Source: Actinomycetes bacterium (GTDB lineage: Bacteria > Actinomycetota > Coriobacteriia > Anaerosomatales > Anaerosomataceae). From it: a stretch of DNA of 45,065 nt. Below, in pieces: positions 33,661 to 41,233 of the stretch (within the stretch, counting starts at the first letter, position 1; each line of letters starts with the position of its first letter). The stretch is from the NCBI GenBank assembly GCA_021373175.1, contig JAJFTE010000067.1, forward strand, positions 1-45,065, written 5' to 3'. A program made the translations under genes and the position numbers. The notes beneath the pieces are model-generated. The model saw only the letters and a list, made by a program, of their open reading frames with translations, did not search any database and was not told the DNA's origin.

Positions 33661-34485
33661 ATGTCAAAGGGCAAGAAGTGGGTGGCACTTGTTCTGGCCG
33701 TCGCACTCGTGCTCGCTGTCGCACTCACTGGTTGCGCCAGCAAGACCGACACAGGCACGAGCGACACCACCGGCAACACGACCAAGACAGTCACGCTTAA
33801 GACGATTGAGCCGGGCAAACTCCTGGTTGGGTCGGACACGGCCTTCCCGCCGTTCGAGTCCATGAACGGGAATGTTGCCGAGGGGTTTGACGTTGACCTG
33901 ATGAAGGCTATCGGCGAGAAGCTCGGCCTCGAGGTCACCTTTAAAACCGAGATCTTCGATACGCTCATTCCGACCCTCAAAGCCGGCGGCAAGTTCGATG
34001 TTATTGCCTCCGGCATGACGATCAAGCCTGATCGTCAGCTTGAGATCGACTTCTCGGATCCGTACTACGATTCCAACCAGTCGCTGGTCATGAAGAAGGG
34101 CACGACGTACACCGGTCCCGAGCAGCTCTCGGGGAAGAAGGTCGGCGTTCAGTCCGGTACTACCGGTGAAGCTTGGGCCAAGGAGAACGTGACCGGTGCG
34201 ACGCTCGTACCGTTCAAGAACGCGACTGACGCGTTCGCCGCGCTTCAAGCTGGCAACGTCGATGCTGTTGTAAACGACCTGCCAGTGTCGACTGAGCTGC
34301 TGAAGGATGACGATCGGGGTCTCGCAATCGTGGCTCAGATTCCGACGGGCGAGCAGTATGGTTTCGGCGTGAGCAAGGACAACCCGGACTTGACCGCCGC
34401 CATCAACAAGGCGCTCGCCGAGATCAAGAGCGACGGCACGTACAACGATATCTACCAGAAGTGGTTTGGCATTCTGCCGGAGTAG
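33661..34485 (+). CDS. Amino-acid ABC transporter substrate-binding lipoprotein
   Basis: A 274-residue family 3 binding protein with a signal peptide and lipobox ALTGC (Cys25), then a Thr/Ser-rich linker. LLVGSDTAFPPFESMNGN, GFDVDLMKAIGEKLGL and DVIASGMTIKPDRQ form lobe 1. GVQSGTTGEAWAKEN and AGNVDAVVNDLPV form lobe 2. The Arg and Asp of these motifs are those that hold the amino-acid alpha groups. The ATG at 33661 follows AAGGAGGATTC; a longer frame from 33607 crosses the promoter. It heads an operon with the permease and ATPase, separated from them by a strong hairpin that could keep the receptor in excess. Confidence 0.92.
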   Translation: MSKGKKWVALVLAVALVLAVALTGCASKTDTGTSDTTGNTTKTVTLKTIEPGKLLVGSDTAFPPFESMNGNVAEGFDVDLMKAIGEKLGLEVTFKTEIFDTLIPTLKAGGKFDVIASGMTIKPDRQLEIDFSDPYYDSNQSLVMKKGTTYTGPEQLSGKKVGVQSGTTGEAWAKENVTGATLVPFKNATDAFAALQAGNVDAVVNDLPVSTELLKDDDRGLAIVAQIPTGEQYGFGVSKDNPDLTAAINKALAEIKSDGTYNDIYQKWFGILPE

Positions 34486-34515
34486 CTGACGGCAGGCATA
34501 GATAACGTGTATTCT

Positions 34516-34549
34516 GCGGGGGGCTCCTGATGCATCAGGGGTCCCCCGC
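34516..34549 (+). terminator. Strong hairpin between binding-protein and permease genes
   Basis: A 15-bp stem (34516-34530 with 34535-34549) with two G-T wobbles and a TGCA loop. The inner 14 bases CCTGATGCATCAGG are a perfect palindrome. No T-run follows. It is best read as a partial terminator or 3'-end stabiliser that raises receptor mRNA over permease mRNA. Confidence 0.65.
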
Positions 34550-34579
34550 GATTCAGTCCGGTCGGAATAAGGGGCAGGC

Positions 34580-35917
34580 ATGGGTCATCCGAACCGAAGG
34601 CGCACGCTCAGACTCTTCTCGCTAGCCATTGCGGGTATCGTCCTCACTTGCGCCTTCGCAACGCAAGCCATCGCCATGACGGGCGCCAAAGTCACCGTCG
34701 ACCGAGACACTGGCGGTCAGTTGACTAGGTTCACGTTCGCCGCGACCAGTGGTCAAGACGAACCAGTGACGCGAATCGACTTTCTATTCCCGGAGGGATT
34801 CGATCCAGCGGATGCCAAGGTCGACGTCACCCTGCTGGAGGGGCTCAAGCGACTCTCGACCTCATTCGAGCAGAGCATTGACCCGCAAACAGGCGTAGTG
34901 AGCGTCATGTTCGATGCACCGGTTCCGCCCAAGAGCAACTACCTCATTCAGGTTCGCGACGTCATGACCCCAATCGCGGGCGGGACGTATGAGCTGCCGG
35001 TGCAATACACGGTAGAGGCGTCAGGCACCTCCTCGCCTGAAGTTCGGTCTGTGAGTGGTCTCACGTTCAAGTACAACACGCCGCCGCGCGAAGAGGTCAT
35101 CTCTCGCTGGCTCGACAGCCAGGCGTGGGTGAAGATGTGGAATAGCGTCAAGGTGCTCGACCTGTTTCTGAAGCCGCAGCAGTTTGTACGCGCCGTGCCA
35201 CTCTTGTTCGCCGGTTGGCTGATGTCTCTCTCGCTGGTGCTGAGCGCGTTCCCGATTTCGATTATGGGCGGCCTCGGCACGGCATTCATGAAGATGTCCA
35301 AAGTGCCTCCAGTACGCTGGCTGGCATCCATCTACATCAACGTCATCCGAGGCACGCCGCTGTTCCTGCAGATCTTCGTCGTGTTCATCGGCCTTCGCAC
35401 CACCGGCCTGCGATTCCCGGACTATCTCTCCGCGGTCGTTGTGCTTGCCTTCAACTCGTCGGCTTATCTGGCCGAGATATTTCGCGCTGGTATTCAGTCC
35501 ATTTCGAAGGGGCAGTTTGAGGCCGCTTCATCTCTGGGCATGACGTACTGGCAGGCGATGCGCTACGTGATCATTCCTCAGACCGTGCGTCGTGTACTTC
35601 CGACGATGACGTCCGAGTTCATCTTGCTGTTCAAGGACACTGCGCTGTTCGCAGCTGTCGGTATTTTCGAACTTATGTTGCGCTCCCAGAATTTCGTAGC
35701 ACGTTCAGGTAACTTGACCGCCTACGTGGTCGCCGCGCTGTACTACTTGATTATCACTATCCCGCTGATCAACCTCGTCGGACGGCTGGAGTACAAGCTT
35801 GCTCAGTCCGAGCATGGTGTCACAGCTCCAACAGGCAAGCGCCGGGCGCGCGGCGGCGTGGGGCCGCTCTCGGGACCGGACTTTGATGCAACCGCCGCCA
35901 AGCATGAATCGAGGTGA
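34580..35917 (+). CDS. Amino-acid ABC permease with exported N-terminal beta-rich domain
   Basis: A 445-residue protein. Residues about 1-33 are a signal-like helix. About 34-165 form a non-binding-protein domain of alternating strands ([20 protein letters not shown] and [20 protein letters not shown]), probably an Ig-like sandwich outside the membrane. From about 205, a HisM/GlnP-type permease begins, with [32 protein letters not shown] and the ATPase-docking EAA loop [20 protein letters not shown]. Ordinary permeases of this family are about 220-250 residues. The N-terminal domain is not the usual fused binding domain. The ATG has GGGGCAGGC upstream. It overlaps the ATPase gene by 4 bp. Confidence 0.85.
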   Translation: MGHPNRRRTLRLFSLAIAGIVLTCAFATQAIAMTGAKVTVDRDTGGQLTRFTFAATSGQDEPVTRIDFLFPEGFDPADAKVDVTLLEGLKRLSTSFEQSIDPQTGVVSVMFDAPVPPKSNYLIQVRDVMTPIAGGTYELPVQYTVEASGTSSPEVRSVSGLTFKYNTPPREEVISRWLDSQAWVKMWNSVKVLDLFLKPQQFVRAVPLLFAGWLMSLSLVLSAFPISIMGGLGTAFMKMSKVPPVRWLASIYINVIRGTPLFLQIFVVFIGLRTTGLRFPDYLSAVVVLAFNSSAYLAEIFRAGIQSISKGQFEAASSLGMTYWQAMRYVIIPQTVRRVLPTMTSEFILLFKDTALFAAVGIFELMLRSQNFVARSGNLTAYVVAALYYLIITIPLINLVGRLEYKLAQSEHGVTAPTGKRRARGGVGPLSGPDFDATAAKHESR

Positions 35918-36657
35918 GCGCCGTGACGCAGCCGGTCGTTCGAATCGTCAATCTTCATAAGTCGTTCGGCAGCCTGGAGGTGCTGAAGGGCGTCAATCTT
36001 GAAGTGCAGCGCGGTGAGGTAGTTGTCATTCTGGGGCCGAGCGGTTCCGGCAAGTCGACTACGCTGCGGTGCGTGAATCACCTCGAAGAGCCGTCAAGCG
36101 GCGAGGTGTGGCTTCAGGATGTGCAGATAAATGCTCCGGGCGCGAACGTGAACAAGGTGCGCGAGCACATCGGAATGGTATTCCAGAGCTTCAATCTATT
36201 CCCGCACTTGACTGCCAGGGGCAACGTGATGCTCGCACAGCGCAAGGTTCTCGGGCGGACTCAGGCTGAAGCTGAACGAATCGCCGATGAGCAGCTCGCA
36301 AAGGTCGGGCTCTCCGATCGCGCCGACCACTACCCTTCGCAGCTGTCCGGCGGACAACAGCAGCGTGTGGCCATTGCGCGCGCGCTTGCCATGGACCCGA
36401 TCGTGATGCTGTTCGATGAAGTGACGTCCGCTCTCGACCCCGAACTCGTTCGCGACGTCTTGGAGGTCATGAAGGAGCTCGCACTCGCGGGTATGACGAT
36501 GCTCGTGGTGACTCACGAGATGGGATTCGCTCGCGAGGTTGCGAGCAGGGCGGTGTTCATGGACGGAGGCGTCATCGTGGAGGAAGGCACTCCCGAGGCA
36601 GTCTTCGATCATCCGCAGAACGACCGCACGAAGGACTTCCTCGGACACATCAGCTAG
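35914..36657 (+). CDS. Amino-acid ABC transporter ATP-binding protein
   Basis: The 247-residue ATPase that powers import, of the polar amino acid GlnQ/HisP type. Walker A is GPSGSGKST (41-49). The signature is LSGGQQQR, Walker B with switch is [15 protein letters not shown], and the H-loop is VVTHEMGF. It begins with GTG overlapping the permease stop (GTGA). It is the last gene of the operon and is followed by a hairpin. The [10 protein letters not shown] form is common in this subfamily and not a defect. Confidence 0.95.
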   Translation: MSAVTQPVVRIVNLHKSFGSLEVLKGVNLEVQRGEVVVILGPSGSGKSTTLRCVNHLEEPSSGEVWLQDVQINAPGANVNKVREHIGMVFQSFNLFPHLTARGNVMLAQRKVLGRTQAEAERIADEQLAKVGLSDRADHYPSQLSGGQQQRVAIARALAMDPIVMLFDEVTSALDPELVRDVLEVMKELALAGMTMLVVTHEMGFAREVASRAVFMDGGVIVEEGTPEAVFDHPQNDRTKDFLGHIS

Positions 36658-36673
36658 AGCGATTCAGACACTC

Positions 36674-36710
36674 ACCCGCGGCGACCCGCTTGTGGCGGTG
36701 CGTCGCGGGT
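36674..36710 (+). terminator. Hairpin after the ABC operon, likely terminator
   Basis: ACCCGCG (36674-36680) pairs with CGCGGGT (36704-36710), followed by ATGTTCATTT. It lies in the 90-bp gap before hpf. Confidence 0.45.
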
Positions 36711-36747
36711 ATGTTCATTTGCGACCGGATCGAAAAGGAGGCCCACG

Positions 36748-37290
36748 ATGCAGATGATCGTCAAGGGACGGCACACCGAAGTGACCCCGGCCATCAAGGA
36801 GTACGCCGAGGAGAAGATCGGTCGCATCGCCAAGATTCTCGACAGCATGATCATGAGTGCGGAGATTGAGCTATTCACGGAGCGGAATCCCTCGATCGAG
36901 AACAGCCAGGTCGCGGAAGTCACGGTCTACACGAAGGGCCCTGTCATTCGCGCCAGGGAAGCCGCTACCGACATGTATGCCGCCATCGACCTTGTCTCCG
37001 ACAAGCTTGAGCGGCAGGTGCGCAAGTTCAAGACCAAGATCATCGACCGCCACAAGACTGGTTCGCCCACCTCATCGCTCCCGCTTGCCGAGGAGCTGCC
37101 GGCTGATGTTGAGCGCGCTATCGTCAAGACGAAGGTGGTCGAGGTCAAGCCCATGTCCGCCGAGGAAGCGATCTTGCAGCTTGAGTTGCTCGGCCATGAC
37201 TTCTTCGTCTTCTCCTCGGCCGAGACCCAGGACATCAACGTGCTCTACCGGCGCAATGACGGCGACTACGGGCTGATCGAGCCGAGATAG
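36748..37290 (+). CDS. hpf: Ribosome hibernation promoting factor, long form
   Basis: A 180-residue ribosome-associated protein that dimerises 70S ribosomes into inactive 100S particles under starvation. The N-terminal S30AE domain (about 1-100) starts MQMIVKGRHTEVTPAIKEYA. A linker rich in Pro and Ser follows, then the C-terminal dimerisation domain (about 120-180) with KPMSAEEAILQLELLGHDFF and DINVLYRRNDGDYGLIEP. AAAGGAGG is upstream of the ATG. This protein is also called RaiA. Its nearness to comFC and the structured RNA at 32359 is a known arrangement, here interrupted by the amino-acid transporter genes. Confidence 0.94.
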   Translation: MQMIVKGRHTEVTPAIKEYAEEKIGRIAKILDSMIMSAEIELFTERNPSIENSQVAEVTVYTKGPVIRAREAATDMYAAIDLVSDKLERQVRKFKTKIIDRHKTGSPTSSLPLAEELPADVERAIVKTKVVEVKPMSAEEAILQLELLGHDFFVFSSAETQDINVLYRRNDGDYGLIEPR

Positions 37291-37310
37291 CCGCGCACAA
37301 GATCGCATCG

Positions 37311-37346
37311 GCGATGAGAGGGAGGCGCGTCTACCTCCCTCTTCGC
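37311..37346 (+). terminator. Terminator after hpf
   Basis: GCGA plus AGAGGGAGG (37311-37325, two bases bulged) pairs with CCTCCCTCT plus TCGC (37334-37346) over an 8-base loop. A pyrimidine-rich stretch follows. It is one of the strongest hairpins in the window. Confidence 0.7.
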
Positions 37347-37380
37347 TTGCTCCTTACGGCAACCAGCGCGGCTCTGGCGG

Positions 37381-37410
37381 TTGACACGCAGGAAAACGGC
37401 AGACTATGGT
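37381..37410 (+). promoter_or_regulatory. Strong candidate promoter
   Basis: A perfect TTGACA (37381-37386), 18-bp spacer and TATGGT (37405-37410). The leader to the GTG at 37492 is about 75 nt and contains the inverted repeat TAAACG/CGTTTA (37437-37442 and 37455-37460). Confidence 0.65.
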
Positions 37411-37491
37411 TGGGCGTGGTATCCATGTTCGGGCCGTAAACGCTTCATCATCGACGTTTAGTCGGACTACAGGCTATGCAGGGGGTCCCGA

Positions 37492-38151
37492 GTGGAGAAT
37501 ACGGTTTCGCCGGCGGTCATCGCCGAGATAGAGGAAGCGCTATCTCAGGTTGCCGAGATCAAGGCTGCGCGCGTGGTCGCATCCTCGGAAGGAATCATTG
37601 AGGAGATACACGTGCTCGCCCTTCCGACGAAGACCCCCAAGCAGCTGGTCCGCGACATCGAGTCGACGATCATGGCTGCCTTCGGTATCGCGATCGATCA
37701 CAAGATCGTCTCCATCGCGCAACTTGGCCCCGATGTGCTGCCCAAGCAAGAACCGAAGGAGCACCCGCGCGCGCGGATCCACGCCATCAACGCCGAGGTG
37801 AGCGGCGTGGTTGCGAACAGCACCGTGACCCTCGAGCTTGAAGGCGACGTGTACGTCGGCACCGCCACCGGGCCTGCGAGCCAGACCGGTCGGCAGCGGC
37901 TGGTCGCCCAGGCGACGCTGAACGCGGTCGAGCAGTACCTCCATGGCAGCATGAGCTTCGCCCTGGAGGATGTGGACGTCGTTCGCCTCGGCAGGGAATC
38001 GGTCGCCGTTGCATGCATCATCCTGGTCACTTCTTTGGGGGAGCAGGCATTTTCGGGTTCAGCGCTGGTTCGGCAGAACGAGAAGGACTCGATCGTCAGG
38101 GCGACGCTTGACGCGATCAATCGACGAATGGGTTTCTTGACAACTCCATAG
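37492..38151 (+). CDS. Conserved protein of unknown function
   Basis: A 219-residue soluble protein I cannot name. It starts with GTG after AGGGGG. The N-terminal part (about 1-85) has LPTKTPKQLVRDIESTIMAA and IDHKIVSIAQL, a small alpha/beta unit predicted as strand-helix-strand. The C-terminal part (about 93-215) has two similar halves, each with a strand pair and a helix: QRLVAQATLNAVEQYLHG in the middle and KDSIVRATLDAINRRMGF at the end. They resemble each other and may be a duplication. No signal peptide or membrane helix is seen. It has a strong own promoter and normal high GC, and it borders the low-GC signalling genes downstream, so a regulatory role with them is possible but unproven. 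Confidence 0.8.
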   Translation: MENTVSPAVIAEIEEALSQVAEIKAARVVASSEGIIEEIHVLALPTKTPKQLVRDIESTIMAAFGIAIDHKIVSIAQLGPDVLPKQEPKEHPRARIHAINAEVSGVVANSTVTLELEGDVYVGTATGPASQTGRQRLVAQATLNAVEQYLHGSMSFALEDVDVVRLGRESVAVACIILVTSLGEQAFSGSALVRQNEKDSIVRATLDAINRRMGFLTTP

Positions 38152-38245
38152 AATCCAAGTTTGGGCCAACGCCGTGAAGATCGGTTCGAACACTGTCGGC
38201 ACACTGAGCGGAGCGGACAGCGTTCTTCCATTAATAGCGGGATGG

Positions 38246-38282
38246 GAGAAGACCCAGAATTCACCGTAAAGGGGGTCTTCTC
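38246..38282 (+). promoter_or_regulatory. Perfect hairpin covering the small ORF's ribosome-binding site
   Basis: GAGAAGACCC (38246-38255) pairs with GGGTCTTCTC (38273-38282), 10 of 10, over a 17-base loop. The right arm begins inside the AAAGGGGG site and ends 3 bases before the ATG at 38286. It could block translation until opened, or act as an attenuator. Confidence 0.6.
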
Positions 38283-38285
38283 AAC

Positions 38286-38360
38286 ATGAAGAGAATTATT
38301 TTCCTGCTCAGCTCTCTCGCCGCGCTCGTTCTAGGCGGCGGGGCCAGCTTCAAGATGTAG
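38286..38360 (+). CDS. 24-residue hydrophobic peptide
   Basis: A tiny ORF with a signal-like layout: MKRII at the start, a hydrophobic core FLLSSLAALVLGGG, and a short polar end ASFKM. The positive start plus hydrophobic run is unlikely by chance and resembles secreted or membrane-active signalling peptides. AAAGGGGG lies about 10 bases upstream but inside a hairpin. It precedes the HD-GYP gene by 62 bp to the TTG start chosen here. No homologue is recalled. Alternatives are a leader peptide for the HD-GYP gene or a fortuitous ORF inside a structured RNA. Confidence 0.5.
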   Translation: MKRIIFLLSSLAALVLGGGASFKM

Positions 38361-38422
38361 AGTTTCCAAGGTACGGTGCGGCGTTGGCCCGAATTGGTCT
38401 TACGTGTTTTCCGGGAGCTAAG

Positions 38423-39682
38423 TTGACTTACAAGCGCTACACCGCTCTACTCGCAGCGTTGGCCCTTGGCGCAGGGGCGCTCACGTTTCTTGTAACGCAC
38501 CCGCGACAACTTGCTGGCGTAATTGTCCTAGTCGCATTGGCCGCTGTGGCCGAGTGGCTTGCTTTCGACGTGCCTGTCTTAGGTTCTGTTTCGCTGAGTT
38601 TTGCCGTAATCAACTCTGCAAGCCTGCTGTATGGCCCACTGGCTGCGGCGTTGGTCGGCGCCACAGCGGGTGCGGTCCCGAGCCGTTCGAAGCCGACGAA
38701 GGACTTTGTGCGTCTCGTCTTCAATGTCTCTCAACTAGCATTGTCGGGCTTGGCAGGCGGCTGGGTCTACCGCGCTCTGGGAGGCGTTAACTTGACTGCT
38801 GCGGGTTCGGCCGCACTCGGGTTTCCTGCCGCGATGCTGCCGCTGGTTGCGTCGGCCTCAGCTCAGTTTCTCTGCAACGCGATGTTGGTCGCGATAGGTG
38901 TTTCATTGGCGATGGGGCTTTCGATCGTAGAGGTCTGGAGGAAGAGCATCGCGTCATTTCTCAGGAGCTTCCTGATCTTGGCACTCTTTGGGTTTGTAAT
39001 GGCCCAGGTCGTGGCAACTGCCAAGACGGTTGGTTTACTCCTCCTGCTTGTTCCGTTCATAGCGACGCGGCAGACCTTCCAGGTCTACTCCAAACTAAAG
39101 GAAGCGTATTCCGAAACGGTTCGCTCTCTGGTGAATGCTGTCGAGGCGAAAGACGTTTACACGCGGGGTCATTCAGAGCGCGTGGCGGTCTATTCACGGG
39201 CAATCGCTGAGGAGATTGGATCATCCGGCGTCGTTGCCAATAGGATTGAAATCGCAGCTTTGCTCCACGACATTGGAAAGCTGGGAGTTCGGAAATCCAT
39301 CTTGTCCAAGGCAGGTCCTCTCTCGCCTGAAGAAGTTGATGAGGTCCGCAGTCATCCTACAAAGGGCAAACAGCTCCTTGACAATGTCACATTTTTGAGT
39401 GATGTGGTGCCGATCATCTACGCGCATCATGAGAAGTTGGATGGCACGGGGTATCCGCGAGGCTTATCAGCGGAAGACGTATGTGTGGAGGCACGGGTTC
39501 TTGCAGTAGCCGATGCCTACGATGCAATGACTTCGGAGCGGCCATATCGGCCCGCTCTCGAACAGGCAAGCGCAATCGCCGAATTGCGTAGTGGAGCTGG
39601 CACGCAATTCGACTCCAAGGTAGTTGCAGCTCTCGAGAGCGCGTTGAAGAATGACGCGGTCCTTGCAGCGGAGGTCCGCTAG
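38423..39682 (+). CDS. Membrane protein with intact HD-GYP domain
   Basis: A protein of about 419 residues. The first 215 or so form a membrane part with six or more hydrophobic helices. A linker helix (VYSKLKEAYSETVRSLVNAV) and an HD-GYP domain follow. HSERVAVYSRAIAEEIG, the HD pair in LLHDIGKLGVRKSIL (282-286), HHEKLDGTGYPRGL with GYP at 343-345, and ADAYDAMTSERPYR are all intact, so it should hydrolyse a cyclic dinucleotide, classically c-di-GMP. TTG 38423 has GGGAG five bases upstream; the frame also opens at TTG 38384. GC is lower than in the flanking genes. It is followed 2 bp later by a second, degenerate relative. Confidence 0.87.
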   Translation: MTYKRYTALLAALALGAGALTFLVTHPRQLAGVIVLVALAAVAEWLAFDVPVLGSVSLSFAVINSASLLYGPLAAALVGATAGAVPSRSKPTKDFVRLVFNVSQLALSGLAGGWVYRALGGVNLTAAGSAALGFPAAMLPLVASASAQFLCNAMLVAIGVSLAMGLSIVEVWRKSIASFLRSFLILALFGFVMAQVVATAKTVGLLLLLVPFIATRQTFQVYSKLKEAYSETVRSLVNAVEAKDVYTRGHSERVAVYSRAIAEEIGSSGVVANRIEIAALLHDIGKLGVRKSILSKAGPLSPEEVDEVRSHPTKGKQLLDNVTFLSDVVPIIYAHHEKLDGTGYPRGLSAEDVCVEARVLAVADAYDAMTSERPYRPALEQASAIAELRSGAGTQFDSKVVAALESALKNDAVLAAEVR

Positions 39683-39684
39683 CC

Positions 39685-40872
39685 ATGCTTGCGTCGATTC
39701 TGAGCGATGGAATTGGCTGGTTGGAGTTTGCCCCTCATCTTCTTTTAGGGAGCGTGACTGGCATCGAGCTGGCGATACTGGCACTGCTTGTTGGATTTGA
39801 CGTCGTTGCGAACCTTGCCCCGCTGACGCTTCCCCGGGGTGACCGTCTTAGTGGTGACGACGCGCTTGTAGTCATTGCGTTACTCACAACCGGTATGCTC
39901 GGCGCTCTGGCTGTCGCCGCTGTTGGTGGCGTTGTGTTTTGGCTAACTGCCCCGCCTATGAACAAGACGGCGCGATTCGCGCTGCAGGATGCGATTAGGC
40001 GGACGTTGCTCGTTGTGGTTTCTGGTTCGGTTCGAATTGCTGTTGGTTCCGCTCTCGCCGACGTTGACCCCGTTACCTCGGCAAGTCTGTCGGGGCTGTG
40101 CGCCGCCGTCACGTTCGTCACGTTGGATCTCATGTGGGAAGGGTTGCTGGCGCAGTTGCGCCGGGGTTCTGGAATCTGGAAGTCCGGGCTGGGCGTGCTC
40201 CATTCCGCTGGCGGAGCGTACATGGGACAGGCGTCTATTGCGGTTGTCGTTGGAGTCTTGTTGCCGTCCACTGGGGTGTGGGCGGTGTTCATTCTGGGTG
40301 CTCTGATTCTCGCCATGCGGCAGAGTTTTGCCTCATATCTCGATATTCGGCGTGCCTATTATCAGACGATTTTGGCCTTAGCTCGTGGTGCGGAAATCGG
40401 CGGAGTAAGCGATTCAGGTCGCGCAGAGAGGGTTGCGGACTTGAGCGTGGCCGTCGGTCGAAAGCTCGGCCTCAAAGAGCGCCAGCTCGAGGCACTCAAC
40501 TACGCAGCGCTTCTTTACGATGTCGGGCGGCTTGGGGACGTCGAGCCCTCGGAGATTGCTTCGTCTTCCATAATCGTCTCAAGTGTCGCGCACCAAAGCT
40601 CACGGATTCTTGAGGATATTGAGTCCCTTAAGGAGACAGCAAGCATCATTCGAAGGTGCGAAGATCGATATGACCCATCTTGCCAGTCGGAGGATTGGGA
40701 GGCGCTTGCAGCTCAGGCGCTGGGAGCGGCGGTTGAATGGGATTACCTGGCCGTTCGGAATGGGGATAGCCCTACTCCGAATAGCCACGCGCTTGCTTTC
40801 GCATCCGAGGTCAGTGGGCGCCTTGATCCCCGCGTACTCGACGCTATGCTCAGCGTCGTAGATCGTGCGTAA
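39685..40872 (+). CDS. Membrane protein with degenerate HD-GYP domain
   Basis: A 395-residue protein with the same layout as its neighbour: about six membrane helices (1-215) and a C-terminal helical domain. The HD pair is replaced by Tyr-Asp in ALLYDVGRLGD (278-279). The upstream H of the HSERV motif is missing (DSGRAERVADLS), and no GYP is present. It is therefore unlikely to be a phosphodiesterase and is probably a binding or regulatory partner of the active protein encoded just upstream. Start codons are 2 bp apart from the previous stop, so the two are co-translated. No similar pair is known to me. Confidence 0.8.
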   Translation: MLASILSDGIGWLEFAPHLLLGSVTGIELAILALLVGFDVVANLAPLTLPRGDRLSGDDALVVIALLTTGMLGALAVAAVGGVVFWLTAPPMNKTARFALQDAIRRTLLVVVSGSVRIAVGSALADVDPVTSASLSGLCAAVTFVTLDLMWEGLLAQLRRGSGIWKSGLGVLHSAGGAYMGQASIAVVVGVLLPSTGVWAVFILGALILAMRQSFASYLDIRRAYYQTILALARGAEIGGVSDSGRAERVADLSVAVGRKLGLKERQLEALNYAALLYDVGRLGDVEPSEIASSSIIVSSVAHQSSRILEDIESLKETASIIRRCEDRYDPSCQSEDWEALAAQALGAAVEWDYLAVRNGDSPTPNSHALAFASEVSGRLDPRVLDAMLSVVDRA

Positions 40873-40901
40873 GCAGGTCCTAGGCGGCTGGTCGTAGGAG
40901 T

Positions 40902-40918
40902 GGTGCTTCAACAGCACC
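40902..40918 (+). terminator. Small hairpin after the HD-GYP pair
   Basis: GGTGCT (40902-40907) pairs with AGCACC (40913-40918) over TCAAC, about 30 bp after the stop. No T-run follows. The rest of the 361-bp gap to 41233 holds the tandem repeat and promoter listed next and no gene that I can see. Confidence 0.35.
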
Positions 40919-41071
40919 CGACGTCTCGCTCGGTCTTTGACCAAACAGTGCTTGCCTCGACGCTCGCGTCAGTCGCGATGTACCGGGTTGGTTACACGCG
41001 CCGGAAGTTCACACGCCTCGAACAATGGTGGCCGCTCCAAGCCCTCGATCGCAATAATCAGGAAGTCGCCC

Positions 41072-41099
41072 GCGTACCTTGAGACTGCGTACCTTGAGA
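41072..41099 (+). repeat. Tandem direct repeat upstream of the regulator gene
   Basis: GCGTACCTTGAGA occurs twice, at 41072-41084 and 41087-41099, a period of 15 bp. It lies about 65 bp upstream of the -35 region of the regulator gene. Direct repeats are the usual binding form for BTAD/SARP-type regulators, so autoregulation is possible. Confidence 0.55.
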
Positions 41100-41162
41100 A
41101 GACTCGATACACCGGTCCGTTCCTGACCGAAGGTCATGGCACTGCCTTTCGCAACTTTCAAG

Positions 41163-41191
41163 TTCGCCTTCGCCGCCGCAAGAGGTAGTAT
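41163..41191 (+). promoter_or_regulatory. Candidate promoter for the BTAD regulator
   Basis: TTCGCC (41163-41168), 17-bp spacer, TAGTAT (41186-41191). The predicted start near 41198 gives a 36-nt leader with GGGGG before the ATG at 41234. This argues against translation from the GTG at 41192. Confidence 0.45.
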
Positions 41192-41233
41192 GTGAGTACT
41201 CTCAGGAGTCTTCCGTGTTCATTGGGGGTCAAC

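Larger units (their letters stand above)
38158..38395 (+). repeat. Long-range inverted repeat enclosing the small ORF
   Basis: GGGCCAACGCCG (38163-38174) is repeated exactly inverted as CGGCGTTGGCCC (38379-38390). Wobble and A-T pairs extend it outward to about 38158/38395. The arms enclose 204 bases holding the hairpin at 38246, the peptide ORF and a CGCCGC/GCGGCG hairpin (38318-38340). No target-site duplication is seen, so an RNA closing stem is preferred over a mobile element. Confidence 0.55.

Noticed and set aside
38163-38390. Miniature inverted-repeat transposable element
   Set aside because: The 12-bp inverted arms fit, but no target-site duplication is visible next to them and no second copy is in the window.
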